A stretch of 64,000 nt of DNA, taken from NCBI GenBank assembly GCA_046565505.1, contig JBKHYJ010000076.1, positions 1-64,000 on the forward strand, in the 5' to 3' direction. Numbering within the stretch: the first letter of the stretch is position 1; the number at the start of each line of letters is the position of its first letter. Both the position numbers and the translations under genes were made by a program. Of this stretch, positions 8,614 to 16,924 are shown one piece after another. The stretch comes from JBKHYJ01 sp046565505 (GTDB lineage Bacteria; Acidobacteriota; Blastocatellia; UBA7656). The notes below the pieces were generated by a model, which was given only the letters and a program-made list of their open reading frames with translations, had not been told where the DNA came from and searched no databases.

Positions 8614-9720
8614 ATGACACTGCAAGATAACCTACGGTCGGGCCGCGGCCCGTCGCGGAGACTTTCCCTGGCCTTTAAATACGGACTGCGGATGTCGCTC
8701 GCCGCAGTCGCGTTGCTGCTTGGCTACTACTCGGCGCCGGCGACGGCCGCCCAGGAGCCGATCACCGGCGAGTGGATAATCGATACCAGGCCCGGGTCCG
8801 ATTACATTAAATTAACCATACGGCGCGGAGGCGGGAGCCACTTTAGCATGTCCACCGTCGACATACGGCAAGAGAATATCAGAGGCCTGTCCCAGGCGAT
8901 GGCCGCCGGCCAGGGCTCCCCCGCTCAGTTCCAGATAGTGCGCGACGCCGGAACGTTCAACTGCGAAGGGTGGTTCAAGGAAGGCAAAGGCTCGGGCAAT
9001 TTTACTTTCGTGCCCGACCAGAGCTTCGTGAGCGACATGAATGCCTTGGGCTATCACAACCTATCCGGCGAGAAGACCTTTTCGATGGCCGTGCTCGACG
9101 TCAGCCGGGCTTTCGTCAGGGACTTGAGCGCGCTCGGGTACGAGCGCCTTCCCCTCGACGACCTGATTGCCATGCGCATTCATGGCGCCACGCCGCAGTT
9201 CATCAATGAATTGAAATCGGTGGGCTATGACCGCCTGCCGGCCGACCAACTGGTCGCCATGCGGATTCACGGCGTGACGCCGGAGTTCATCAGGGAGGTC
9301 ACCGCCTCCGGCTACGAGCGGCCGCAGGTGGACCAACTACTCGCCATGCGGATTCACGGCGTGACCCCGGACTTCATGAAGGAGTTGCAGGCGCTAGGTT
9401 ACAGCCGCCCGCCGATAGACCAGCTCGTGGCGATGAGAATTCATGGCGTGAAGGCCGAATTCATGAGAGAGCTTCAAGAGCTGGGGTACGATAAAGTCCC
9501 ACTGGAGCAACTGGTCGCCCTGCGGATTCACGGCGTGCGCACGGAGTTCATCAGGGAGCTTAAGGCGCTCGGGTACGACCGCGTCCCCGCCGACCAGCTG
9601 GTCGCCATGCGGATTCACGGCGTGGACGCGGCCTTCATTCAGAAGGCCAGGGAGCGCGGGTTCAAAGACCTTTCGATTGAGGAGCTGGTGAACCTGCGAA
9701 TTCATGGCCTCGATAAATAA
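8614..9720 (+). CDS. Secreted protein with novel N-terminal domain and eight IHGV-type repeats
   Basis: A 368-residue protein with a signal peptide (about residues 16-46, ending ATAAQEP). A 90-residue beta-rich domain (48-135) starts GEWIIDTR and ends DAGTFNCEGWFKEGKGSGNF. Eight 29-residue repeats (138-368) follow, with consensus FIRELKALGYDRLPADQLVAMRIHGV split over two helices. The repeats match those at the C-terminus of the M56 protease encoded 81 bases upstream. GGAGG lies just before the ATG. It is probably co-transcribed with blaI and the protease. Known function: none that I recognise. The inferred role is a periplasmic partner, ligand or decoy for the protease sensor region. Confidence 0.85.
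   Translation: MTLQDNLRSGRGPSRRLSLAFKYGLRMSLAAVALLLGYYSAPATAAQEPITGEWIIDTRPGSDYIKLTIRRGGGSHFSMSTVDIRQENIRGLSQAMAAGQGSPAQFQIVRDAGTFNCEGWFKEGKGSGNFTFVPDQSFVSDMNALGYHNLSGEKTFSMAVLDVSRAFVRDLSALGYERLPLDDLIAMRIHGATPQFINELKSVGYDRLPADQLVAMRIHGVTPEFIREVTASGYERPQVDQLLAMRIHGVTPDFMKELQALGYSRPPIDQLVAMRIHGVKAEFMRELQELGYDKVPLEQLVALRIHGVRTEFIRELKALGYDRVPADQLVAMRIHGVDAAFIQKARERGFKDLSIEELVNLRIHGLDK
9025..9717 (+). repeat. Eight 29-residue IHGV repeats
   Basis: Eight in-frame units covering residues 138-368. Six or seven contain MRIHGV or LRIHGV exactly. The units are more uniform than those of the M56 protein, suggesting more recent expansion or homogenisation. Confidence 0.9.
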
Positions 9721-9762
9721 GTTGATAAATAATACGTCTGGCCCGAGGGCAGGAGGTTAAAT

Positions 9763-10872
9763 ATGAGAGGGAACCGATCATTGAAGGGAGCAACAGGATG
9801 GGGCAGGCTTGCGGCCATCGCCTACGCGGCGAGCACGCTGGGGGCGGTCGCGGCGCTGCTGTTTACGTCATTGCCGGGCGACCGAATAAGCGCGCAAAGC
9901 TCTTATACGGGGCAGTGGATAATCGAGACGAGGCGCTCGACGAACCTCATTCATTTGACGCTGACCTACCAGAGCGATAGCCAGAGCAGGGGCAACAGCA
10001 TGACGTCTTTCGGCGTCGCCCCGGGAGAGTTGCGGGGCTTGTCGCAGGCGCAGATGATGTCGGCCGGCGGGCAGGTACAGTTTCAACTCGTCCGCGACGC
10101 GGGCACGTTCAATTGCGAAGGCTGGTTTAAAGACGGGCGGGGGTCGGGCCACTTCGTTTTCGCCGCCAGCCCCGCCTTCTCCGCGGAGCTTACGAGGCGA
10201 GGGTACGCCGCGCCCACGCAGGAGCAGCAATTCTCTATGGCCCTGCATGACGTGAGCCTCGCATTCATCGACGAGCTGCGGGCGCAAGGCTACGAGCAGC
10301 CCACGGTCGATCAGCTCGTGCGCATGGGCCGCCACGGCGTGAGAATTGAATACGTCAGGGATTTAAGGGCGGCAGGTTACAAGCTCCAATCGGTTGACAT
10401 GTTGACGCGGATGGTGGACCACGGCGTGAGCATAGATTTCATCAGAGAGCTTGACGCGCTCGGCTACAAGGGCCTGCCGCCCGAGACGCTCGTGAGGACG
10501 GTGGACCACGGGGTTCAGCCCGCCTTCATCAAGGAGCTTCAAACGTTCGGCCACAACGACCTCCCTCTGGACCAGCTCGTCAGGCTCGTCGATCATGGCG
10601 TGACTGCGGATTTCATCAGGGAGGTCGAGGCGGCGGGCTTCGGCCGCCTGCCGCTAGAGCAACTGGTCAGGATGCGCGACCACGGCGTGACGGTCAAATA
10701 CGTAAATGAGGTAAAGGCCCTCGGTTACGATAACCTGGCGGTCGATCAGCTCGTACGCATGCAGGACCACGGCGTGACGCCGGAGTTCATTAAGAAGACG
10801 CGCGCGCGCGGCTTCAATGACCTCTCTATCGACGAATTGATTAAGCTGGCCGACCGCGGCTTTAAAGATTAG
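9763..10872 (+). CDS. Secreted protein with the same N-terminal domain and eight DHGV-type repeats
   Basis: A 369-residue paralogue of the preceding protein. It has a signal sequence (about residues 14-44, ending ISAQSS), a shared domain (47-136) beginning TGQWIIETR and ending DAGTFNCEGWFKDGRGSGHF, and eight 29-residue repeats (139-369). The repeat core is (V/R)DHGV instead of RIHGV throughout, so the two paralogues have diverged in a coordinated way at the inter-helix turn. AGGAGG precedes the ATG, and the gene is 42 bases after its paralogue, the likely end of the operon. It has no catalytic motif. Its function is unknown; it is probably a partner of the upstream sensor protease. Confidence 0.85.
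   Translation: MRGNRSLKGATGWGRLAAIAYAASTLGAVAALLFTSLPGDRISAQSSYTGQWIIETRRSTNLIHLTLTYQSDSQSRGNSMTSFGVAPGELRGLSQAQMMSAGGQVQFQLVRDAGTFNCEGWFKDGRGSGHFVFAASPAFSAELTRRGYAAPTQEQQFSMALHDVSLAFIDELRAQGYEQPTVDQLVRMGRHGVRIEYVRDLRAAGYKLQSVDMLTRMVDHGVSIDFIRELDALGYKGLPPETLVRTVDHGVQPAFIKELQTFGHNDLPLDQLVRLVDHGVTADFIREVEAAGFGRLPLEQLVRMRDHGVTVKYVNEVKALGYDNLAVDQLVRMQDHGVTPEFIKKTRARGFNDLSIDELIKLADRGFKD
10177..10869 (+). repeat. Eight 29-residue DHGV repeats
   Basis: The array length (231 residues) is identical to that of the preceding paralogue. Asp replaces Ile at the position before HGV in most units, and Arg replaces Ala before Met (LVRM). Confidence 0.88.
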
Positions 10873-10890
10873 AAGGCCATAGGCTCACAG

Positions 10891-10906
10891 GCCGCCTTCG
10901 GGCGGT
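10891..10906 (+). terminator. UUCG-tetraloop hairpin after the repeat-protein operon
   Basis: GCCGCC-TTCG-GGCGGT lies 18 bases after the stop codon of the last repeat-protein gene: a six-pair stem (one G-U) closed by the very stable cUUCGg loop. No U-tract follows. Confidence 0.5.
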
Positions 10907-10912
10907 CGCTGC

Positions 10913-10970
10913 GCGGAGGGGCGCGAGCGCGGTCATGAAGCGATTCAGGCCGGGCTTGTCGCCCCTCCGC
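10913..10970. terminator. 11-bp inverted repeat between convergent genes
   Basis: GCGGAGGGGCG (10913-10923) and CGCCCCTCCGC (10960-10970) are perfect complements separated by 36 bases. They lie between the convergent repeat-protein gene and the cupredoxin/YVTN gene and could stop transcription from either side. Confidence 0.5.
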
Positions 10971-10993
10971 CTATTATGGTTATAGGTTGCGGC

Positions 10994-12817
10994 TCATGGG
11001 ACAGGGTTCAGTTGGCCCGGCGTCAACTGGTTCTTCCAAAACTGCGGGAGATTCTGCACCCAGCCGTTGTAAATGATGGGTATCGGGAGGATACCCTGGC
11101 CCCCCATCCCCGCGTTCTCGATGATGCTGGCGTCTCTCGCCGTGCTGCCCGTCGCGACGAGCAGGACCCTGCCCACTACGGCCGCGTCGCTGGCGTTCCC
11201 ATCCCCGTTCGGGTCCGGGTCAACCACTATCAGAACGTTTGAGAACTTGCTTGAAACGTAAGCGTAATACCCGCCGCCGCTCTTCGCGCCGAACTGCACG
11301 CCGTGGCACCCCGCGTCGCACGGCAGCATCTTCACGAGCGTGTCGGTCGCGGTGTCAACAATCGTGATCGTCGCCGTCAGCGTGTTGGCCGTGACCATAT
11401 GCCTGCCGTTGGGGCTGACGGGGGTCTGTATGGGCAGTGCGCCGACCGGGCCAGTTATGGCCCCGCTTATGGGGTCGTAGTTGGCGATAAGGTTTATCGT
11501 GCCGATGACGCCGCCCGTCTGCGTGTTGATGACGGTGATGTTGTTGTCCAGGAAGTTTGCGACGTAGTACTTGCTCGAATCCGGCATCATCCCCGTCGCG
11601 ATGGGGATGGCCCCCGTCGGCACGATGGCGCCGACCGAGTTGCTCGGGAAGTCGAAGATCGACGAGTCGGCGGTGAAAGCGTTAGGCGTCACCATAGTCT
11701 TCCCGTCGTGGCTCATCCAGTGGGCGTGGGGGTGCCCCCTGCCGATGTCGATCTTGCGCTGGACGCTCTGCGCCTGCGGCGAAAGCTCTACGACGGAGTC
11801 GTTCTGGCCCGACCCGTTCAAGGCGACATGCACCTGGTCAGTGTCAACCCTGGTCATCACATGCGACGGGGCTTCGCCGACGGAGATGTTTCTTATGAAC
11901 TTGCCGGTCGCCCTGTCGAAGACCGTGAGCTTGCTGTCGAACCATTGAGTTTGATAAATCAGCGTCTGGTCCCTGTCGGTCCACATGTTATGCGGGTTGT
12001 TCATATTGATCTGCGGCAAGGCCACCTTCCTGGTCGGCAGCCAGGTCGTCGCGTTGATGGCGGTCGCCGTGCCGGGCTTGGTCTTCCCGGTCGTCTTCTC
12101 GAACTGCGTGTTCACCCATACTTCGCCGACGCCGGGCGTGGGCGGGTTGGAGGGAGGCGCGAGCGTAATGTCGTTGCCATACCTCGCGTTCAAAACCGCG
12201 GGCAGGTTGACGACCGCGCCCCCGGTTATTCTGACGTCCACGTTCGGGTATGTGATGTGCCAGGGCGACGCCGACCCATAGTTTTGCCAGTTAGCCGGGT
12301 TGGTCGCTATGAAGAAAGTCCGCAGGAACCTGGTGGCGAGGTCGCTGCTCGTCGGCACGGTTAATCCGTTGACGAACGTGACGCTCTCGCCGAGGTCCAG
12401 CCCCGGCGTCTGCGGGTTGTCTACGATGACCGCCGCGAGCATGTATGGGTGTATCTTACAGACGAAGACGTAGAGGCCCGGCGTCGTCAGTACGACGGAG
12501 TTGGACCCTTTGCCGGGGTCCGTATCGAATGGCATGTTGGCCGCGCCGGTCGGGAACAGCAGGCTGGTGTTGGTGTGGACGGTATGCGACTTCCCCGTGA
12601 AAACTACCTCGACGCCGGGGGCCGCGACCGCCAGCGACTGCGTGCCGGCGATAGGCCCTGCGGTATTCTTGATCCACCTCCCCGGCTCATCGGTCATCTC
12701 GAATATTACTCGGCTCCCGCCATCCGCGGCTGCGGGGCGCAGGGTTGCGAAAGACGCCGTCAAGAGAAAGGCCAGCGCGGCCATCGACAGCGGCCTGAAG
12801 CGAGCTTGTCTAATCAT
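10994..12817 (-). CDS. Secreted cupredoxin plus YVTN beta-propeller protein
   Basis: A 607-residue secreted protein with a signal peptide at residues 1-31. An N-terminal cupredoxin-like domain (about 36-135) has a His in KSHTVH and the cluster CKIHPYM, which matches the Cys-x2-His-x2-Met arrangement of type 1 copper sites. The C-terminal two thirds (about 235-560) is a YncE/YVTN-like seven-bladed propeller with repeated VxxxG..I.ViDtxT motifs. GGAGAG precedes the ATG. Such proteins are periplasmic and are candidates for electron transfer or copper-linked redox enzymes, but no catalytic residues were identified in the propeller. It stands alone, convergent with the repeat cassette. Confidence 0.82.
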   Translation of the reverse strand: MIRQARFRPLSMAALAFLLTASFATLRPAAADGGSRVIFEMTDEPGRWIKNTAGPIAGTQSLAVAAPGVEVVFTGKSHTVHTNTSLLFPTGAANMPFDTDPGKGSNSVVLTTPGLYVFVCKIHPYMLAAVIVDNPQTPGLDLGESVTFVNGLTVPTSSDLATRFLRTFFIATNPANWQNYGSASPWHITYPNVDVRITGGAVVNLPAVLNARYGNDITLAPPSNPPTPGVGEVWVNTQFEKTTGKTKPGTATAINATTWLPTRKVALPQINMNNPHNMWTDRDQTLIYQTQWFDSKLTVFDRATGKFIRNISVGEAPSHVMTRVDTDQVHVALNGSGQNDSVVELSPQAQSVQRKIDIGRGHPHAHWMSHDGKTMVTPNAFTADSSIFDFPSNSVGAIVPTGAIPIATGMMPDSSKYYVANFLDNNITVINTQTGGVIGTINLIANYDPISGAITGPVGALPIQTPVSPNGRHMVTANTLTATITIVDTATDTLVKMLPCDAGCHGVQFGAKSGGGYYAYVSSKFSNVLIVVDPDPNGDGNASDAAVVGRVLLVATGSTARDASIIENAGMGGQGILPIPIIYNGWVQNLPQFWKNQLTPGQLNPVP

Positions 12818-13165
12818 TTTGTCTCTCCTTTCTGATGATTGGTTCAGGTTGCGGCGCGGTCGTGTGCGACCGGCTCCCGCGCCGCGCCGGGAGCCGGAGC
12901 AGGGACGGCGCAGAGATATTTCTTTCGTTCCAAGACTGAATCTCCTGTTTGCTTGGTTGAAACGGGTAGCTGAAACCTGAAAAGCGGGGACAGCTTAGCA
13001 GGAAAAAACCTGAAAATCCATACGGCTATGTTACTTTGCTTTCATTTCGGCCGGGGTGGGATTCCGACCCCGAGTGCCCTTGTTACGGGCGAGGTGTGAG
13101 GCCGGCGGCCACAAAAAAGAGGCCACGCCGAGGGTGCGGGCGTCGGGCGAACGCTTCCGCCTTAC
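12818..13165. other. Intergenic region between the cupredoxin gene start and mfd end
   Basis: No convincing gene. The part next to the cupredoxin gene holds a strong hairpin (described separately). The rest is a mix of A-rich and GC-rich sequence without a clear promoter in either direction. Confidence 0.6.
12851..12897 (-). promoter_or_regulatory. Leader hairpin with an alternative pairing, upstream of cupredoxin gene
   Basis: CCGGCTCCCG (12870-12879) pairs perfectly with CGGGAGCCGG (12888-12897). The left part of that stem and its loop (12877-12885) can pair instead with GCGGCGCGG at 12851-12859. The two structures exclude each other, as in an attenuator, and lie in the 5' leader of the minus-strand gene. 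There is no U-tract and no ligand-binding core that I recognise. Confidence 0.35.
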
Positions 13166-16100
13166 TCAGTGCAGCCTGTTGAGCAAGTCTCTTACTTCCG
13201 CGAACAGGGCCGCGTCTTCTTGCGACTTCAGTGCGACCTTCAACACCCCGCTAGGGGTGAACGTGGCCGCGCCGCTCGATACGAGCGAGATGAGCTTGTC
13301 CGGGTTGACCTTCGCCTGCTCGGAGAACTTCACCGCCAGCCGGTCGCCTTCGCGGTCGACCGAGACCACCCCCAGGCGCGACGCCTCGCGCCGCAGCCGC
13401 GCGAACTCGAATAGGTTCTCGATCGTCTCGGGTATCGGCCCGTAGCGGTCGGAAATCTCCGCATGCACGTCGGCCAGCTCCTCCTCGCTCTCGGCCGAAG
13501 AGACGCGCTTGTAGGTGCGGAGCCGCTGGCTCATGTCGTAGATGTAGTCCTCCGGTATGCGGATGTCCACGCCCAGGTTGATCGCCGTCGAAATCTCGTC
13601 TTCAATCGGCTCGCCCTTAAGCTCCCTGACGGTCCGTTCGAGCATCTGCGTGTAGAGGTCGAACCCTATGACGTCAATCTGCCCGGACTGCTCGCCGCCC
13701 AATAAGTTGCCCGCGCCGCGCAGCTCCAGGTCCAGCGCCGCCACCCGGAAGCCCGCGCCCAGGTCCGAGAATTCGCGTATGGCCGCCAGCCTCCGCCGCG
13801 CTATCGGCGTCAGCCCCTCCTCCGAGGGGATCAGGAGGTACGCGTAAGCGCGGCGATTCGAGCGGCCCACGCGCCCGCGCAGTTGGTAGAGCTGCGACAG
13901 CCCGTACATGTCCGCGCGGTTGATTATCATGGTGTTGGCGAGCGGGATGTCTATGCCGTTCTCTATGATCGTAGTCGAGACCAGGACATCAAGCTCGTGT
14001 CGGATGAATTTCAGCAGGATGTCTTCCAGCTCTTTCTCGCCCATCTGCCCGTGGGCCACGCCCAGCCTCGCCTGCGGGACCAGCCGCGCGATCAGCTCGC
14101 CTATCGCGTAGATGGTCTCGACGCGGTTGTGCACGAAAAAGACCTGGCCCGCGCGCTGGAGCTCCAGCTCTATGGCGGAGCGTATGACGGCCTCCGAAAA
14201 CTGCGCGACGTGAGTTTGAATCGCCAGCCTGTCGCGGGGCGGCGTTTCGATCACGGACATGTCGCGCAGGCCCGCGAGCGACATGTTCAGCGTGCGCGGG
14301 ATGGGGGTGGCCGACATGGCTATCACGTCAACTTTCTTGCGCATCTGCTTGATGCGCTCCTTGTGCGCCACGCCGAAGCGCTGCTCTTCGTCAACGACCA
14401 GCAGGCCGAGGTCCTTGAAGCGTATGTCTTTCGACAGCAGGCGGTGCGTGCCTATCACTATGTCGATCGTCCCCGCCTCGACCGCCTTCACGATCTCCTT
14501 CTGCTCTTTAGCCGTTTTAAACCGCGACAGCATCTCTATGCGGATGGGGAAGGCCCCGAACCGCTTCTGAAAAGTCTTGTAGTGCTGGTAGACGAGCACC
14601 GTCGTGGGCGCGAGCACGGCGACCTGCTTGCCTTCCATGCCCGCCTTGAAAGCGGCTCTCATAGCCACTTCCGTCTTCCCATAACCCACGTCGCCGACGA
14701 TCAGGCGGTCCATAGGCTGTTGGTTCTCCATGTCGGACTTCACGTCCTCGATGGCGGCCTCCTGGTCGGGCGTGAGCTGGTACTCGAAAGAGTCTTCAAA
14801 CTCCCGCTGCCACGGTGTGTCCCCGCCGTAAGCGTGCCCGCCGACGAGCTTGCGCTCGGCGTAAAGCTTCAACAACTCTTCGGCCATATCGCGCATGGCG
14901 CGCCTCGCCCGCGCCTTGGCCTTCTGCCAGCCGACCCCGCCGAGCCTGTCGAGCTGCGGCCTGTGGCCTTCGCTGCCTGAGTACCGCTGGACGAGGTCGA
15001 GCCGCTCGACCGGAACGAACAGCCTCGCGCCTTCGGCGTACGTGACGAGCATGAATTCGCGCACGCCGCTAGCACCCCGCTCAAGCCCGGCGGCCACGTT
15101 TCCCGTCGGGCCGCCCGCCGTCGCGATCTGCTGAAGCCCCTGGAACTGCCCTATGCCATGATCGACGTGCACCACATAATCGCCCACCTTGAGGTCGCCG
15201 AGGTCGGATAGGAACGCGGACGCCTTGCGCTGCTTGCGTGCGCGCTTTTGGGGCGCGCGCTGTAGCGGGGCGCGCTCCGAATCGCCGAATATGTCGCTTT
15301 CGGTCAGCGCCGACAGTTCGGCCGCCGGGAGCGCGAACCCGTTTGTGAGCTTCCCCGCCGTGACGACCAGGTTGCTGGCGAGGGCCGCGCCGCCACCCGG
15401 CCCCTGCGGGCTGAGCGACGCCAGAAGCTCCGTCGTGATGGCGTATTCGCCGAGCATCTCTCGGACCCTCTCGGCGAGCCCCAGGCTCGGCATCACGAAC
15501 AGAGCGGCGCCGCGCGCCTGTTCGCCCGCAAGGTCGCGCGCGAGGTCCTGCACGCGGCCATGATAGCGCCGGGGCGATTGCGACATGATTGAAATATCGG
15601 GCGCGGCTTCATCGAGCATGAATAGAAAGAGGTTGCCGGACCGCTTCCTGCTTGCCGCGAAACTCTCTTCCAGCCGCACGGAGGCGGGGGTGGCGCTTTG
15701 GTCTTCGGGCGGGGCGGGCGGGCTTCCGATTGTAAGCGATTCGATGCGGAACTGCTCGTCGGTGGCGGCGGCCACGCGGCCCAGCAGCCGAAGCTCCACG
15801 CGGGCGGCCGACTCGAACTTCGCGCGCAGCTCGTCGGCGGTCAAAAACAATTTCTCGGGCGGCAGCGCCAGGTCGCCCGCGTCTTCCGCCTGCGAGAAGC
15901 GGTCGGCAAGGTAGGCGTAAAGGTCGCTCGCGCGCTTCTCTATCTCCGCCGGTTCGTCTACGACGAGCACGGCGTCTTTAAAATAATCGAACGCGGAACT
16001 GCCGAGCGGGCGCGTCAGCGGGATGAGGTATTCCCACCCCGGGAATGGCTCGCCGCGTTCGGCATGCGCAAGGCGGGCCCGCCTGTCGCGGCCGAATCGC

Positions 16101-16918
16101 TCTTCGGCCCAGGCGCGCTCGGCCTCTTCGGCCCACGCCATGAATTCTTCGCGCCGGACCGACAGCTCGCGCATGGGCACGATGAGCGATTCGGCCGCGC
16201 GGCCGACCGAGCGCTGGGTGTCGGCGTCGAATTCGCGTATCGAATCGACCGTGTCGCCGAAAAACTCTATGCGGTGCGGTGCGTCGTGCGCGGGCGAAAA
16301 CACGTCGAGTATGCCGCCACGCAGGCTGAACTCCCCGACCGCGCCGACCGGCTCTTCGCGCACGTAGCCGCTCGCGATGAGGAGGTCAACTATCAGCTCG
16401 GGCGGCATGTCTTCGCCGACGCGGAGTGAGATGCTCGACGATTTCAGGAGTTCAGGCGGGACGGTCCGCTCCGCAAGCGCGCCGACCGACGTGAGCAGTA
16501 TTTGCGCGTCGCCGCTCAGGGCGCGGTAGAGCGCCAGCGCGCGCTGTTCGAGCACCTCCGCGTGCGGCGACGTGCCGTCGTAGGGGTCCGTTTCCAGGGC
16601 GGGTATCGTGAGCACGCTCGTTTCACACGACCGCCGCTCGTCCGGCCCGACGCCATTGAGCGCGCAGTAAAAGAACTCTACGTCGGGCTGAAACTCTTCG
16701 ACCTCGCGGTTTGAGCTTGTGACGAAGACTACTCGGCGGTTGATCTTTTTTTGGAGCGCGGTAAGCACCAGCGCGCGCGCGCTGCCGGCGAGCCCCGAGA
16801 CCACGACCGCGCGGCGGCCGGCTGCGATCTCTCCCGCCAGCCGCCTTAGCTCGTCGCTCTGAAAGAGCCGCCCGAAGATTTCAGAGTAGTAAGTCTCAAT
16901 TGAGCTATTGATAGCCAT
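13166..16918 (-). CDS. mfd: Transcription-repair coupling factor Mfd
   Basis: A protein of about 1250 residues. It removes RNA polymerase stalled at DNA lesions and recruits UvrA. Domains in order: UvrB-like N-terminal modules (about 1-480), the RNA-polymerase-interacting CarD-like domain (VGDYVVHVDHGIG, near 575), and a RecG-like motor with Walker A GDVGYGKTE near 735 and DEEQRFG near 830. The translocation motif region GAGNLLGGEQSG and the TRCF C-terminal domain complete it. Length is typical for Mfd. The frame extends upstream to an ATG at 16975, but that extension is encoded by an A/T-rich heptamer repeat (reads PKSKIQN), so the ATG at 16918 (MAINSSIE) is preferred. Neither start has a ribosome-binding site. 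Confidence 0.97.
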   Translation of the reverse strand: MAINSSIETYYSEIFGRLFQSDELRRLAGEIAAGRRAVVVSGLAGSARALVLTALQKKINRRVVFVTSSNREVEEFQPDVEFFYCALNGVGPDERRSCETSVLTIPALETDPYDGTSPHAEVLEQRALALYRALSGDAQILLTSVGALAERTVPPELLKSSSISLRVGEDMPPELIVDLLIASGYVREEPVGAVGEFSLRGGILDVFSPAHDAPHRIEFFGDTVDSIREFDADTQRSVGRAAESLIVPMRELSVRREEFMAWAEEAERAWAEERFGRDRRARLAHAERGEPFPGWEYLIPLTRPLGSSAFDYFKDAVLVVDEPAEIEKRASDLYAYLADRFSQAEDAGDLALPPEKLFLTADELRAKFESAARVELRLLGRVAAATDEQFRIESLTIGSPPAPPEDQSATPASVRLEESFAASRKRSGNLFLFMLDEAAPDISIMSQSPRRYHGRVQDLARDLAGEQARGAALFVMPSLGLAERVREMLGEYAITTELLASLSPQGPGGGAALASNLVVTAGKLTNGFALPAAELSALTESDIFGDSERAPLQRAPQKRARKQRKASAFLSDLGDLKVGDYVVHVDHGIGQFQGLQQIATAGGPTGNVAAGLERGASGVREFMLVTYAEGARLFVPVERLDLVQRYSGSEGHRPQLDRLGGVGWQKAKARARRAMRDMAEELLKLYAERKLVGGHAYGGDTPWQREFEDSFEYQLTPDQEAAIEDVKSDMENQQPMDRLIVGDVGYGKTEVAMRAAFKAGMEGKQVAVLAPTTVLVYQHYKTFQKRFGAFPIRIEMLSRFKTAKEQKEIVKAVEAGTIDIVIGTHRLLSKDIRFKDLGLLVVDEEQRFGVAHKERIKQMRKKVDVIAMSATPIPRTLNMSLAGLRDMSVIETPPRDRLAIQTHVAQFSEAVIRSAIELELQRAGQVFFVHNRVETIYAIGELIARLVPQARLGVAHGQMGEKELEDILLKFIRHELDVLVSTTIIENGIDIPLANTMIINRADMYGLSQLYQLRGRVGRSNRRAYAYLLIPSEEGLTPIARRRLAAIREFSDLGAGFRVAALDLELRGAGNLLGGEQSGQIDVIGFDLYTQMLERTVRELKGEPIEDEISTAINLGVDIRIPEDYIYDMSQRLRTYKRVSSAESEEELADVHAEISDRYGPIPETIENLFEFARLRREASRLGVVSVDREGDRLAVKFSEQAKVNPDKLISLVSSGAATFTPSGVLKVALKSQEDAALFAEVRDLLNRLH

Positions 16919-16924
16919 AATTAT

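Noticed and set aside
7738..10869. Regular 87-base repeats that could suggest a CRISPR-like or satellite array
   Set aside because: The repeats are in frame, vary mostly at synonymous or conservative sites and lie inside three genes with good starts, so they are protein repeats.
11303..12364. A 353-codon plus-strand frame opposite the cupredoxin/YVTN gene
   Set aside because: No protein signature; codon pattern follows from the real gene on the other strand.
13883..14980. A 365-codon open frame on the plus strand opposite mfd
   Set aside because: It lies entirely within the helicase domain of mfd and has shadow-like composition (Leu/Arg/His/Val runs) with no recognisable protein.
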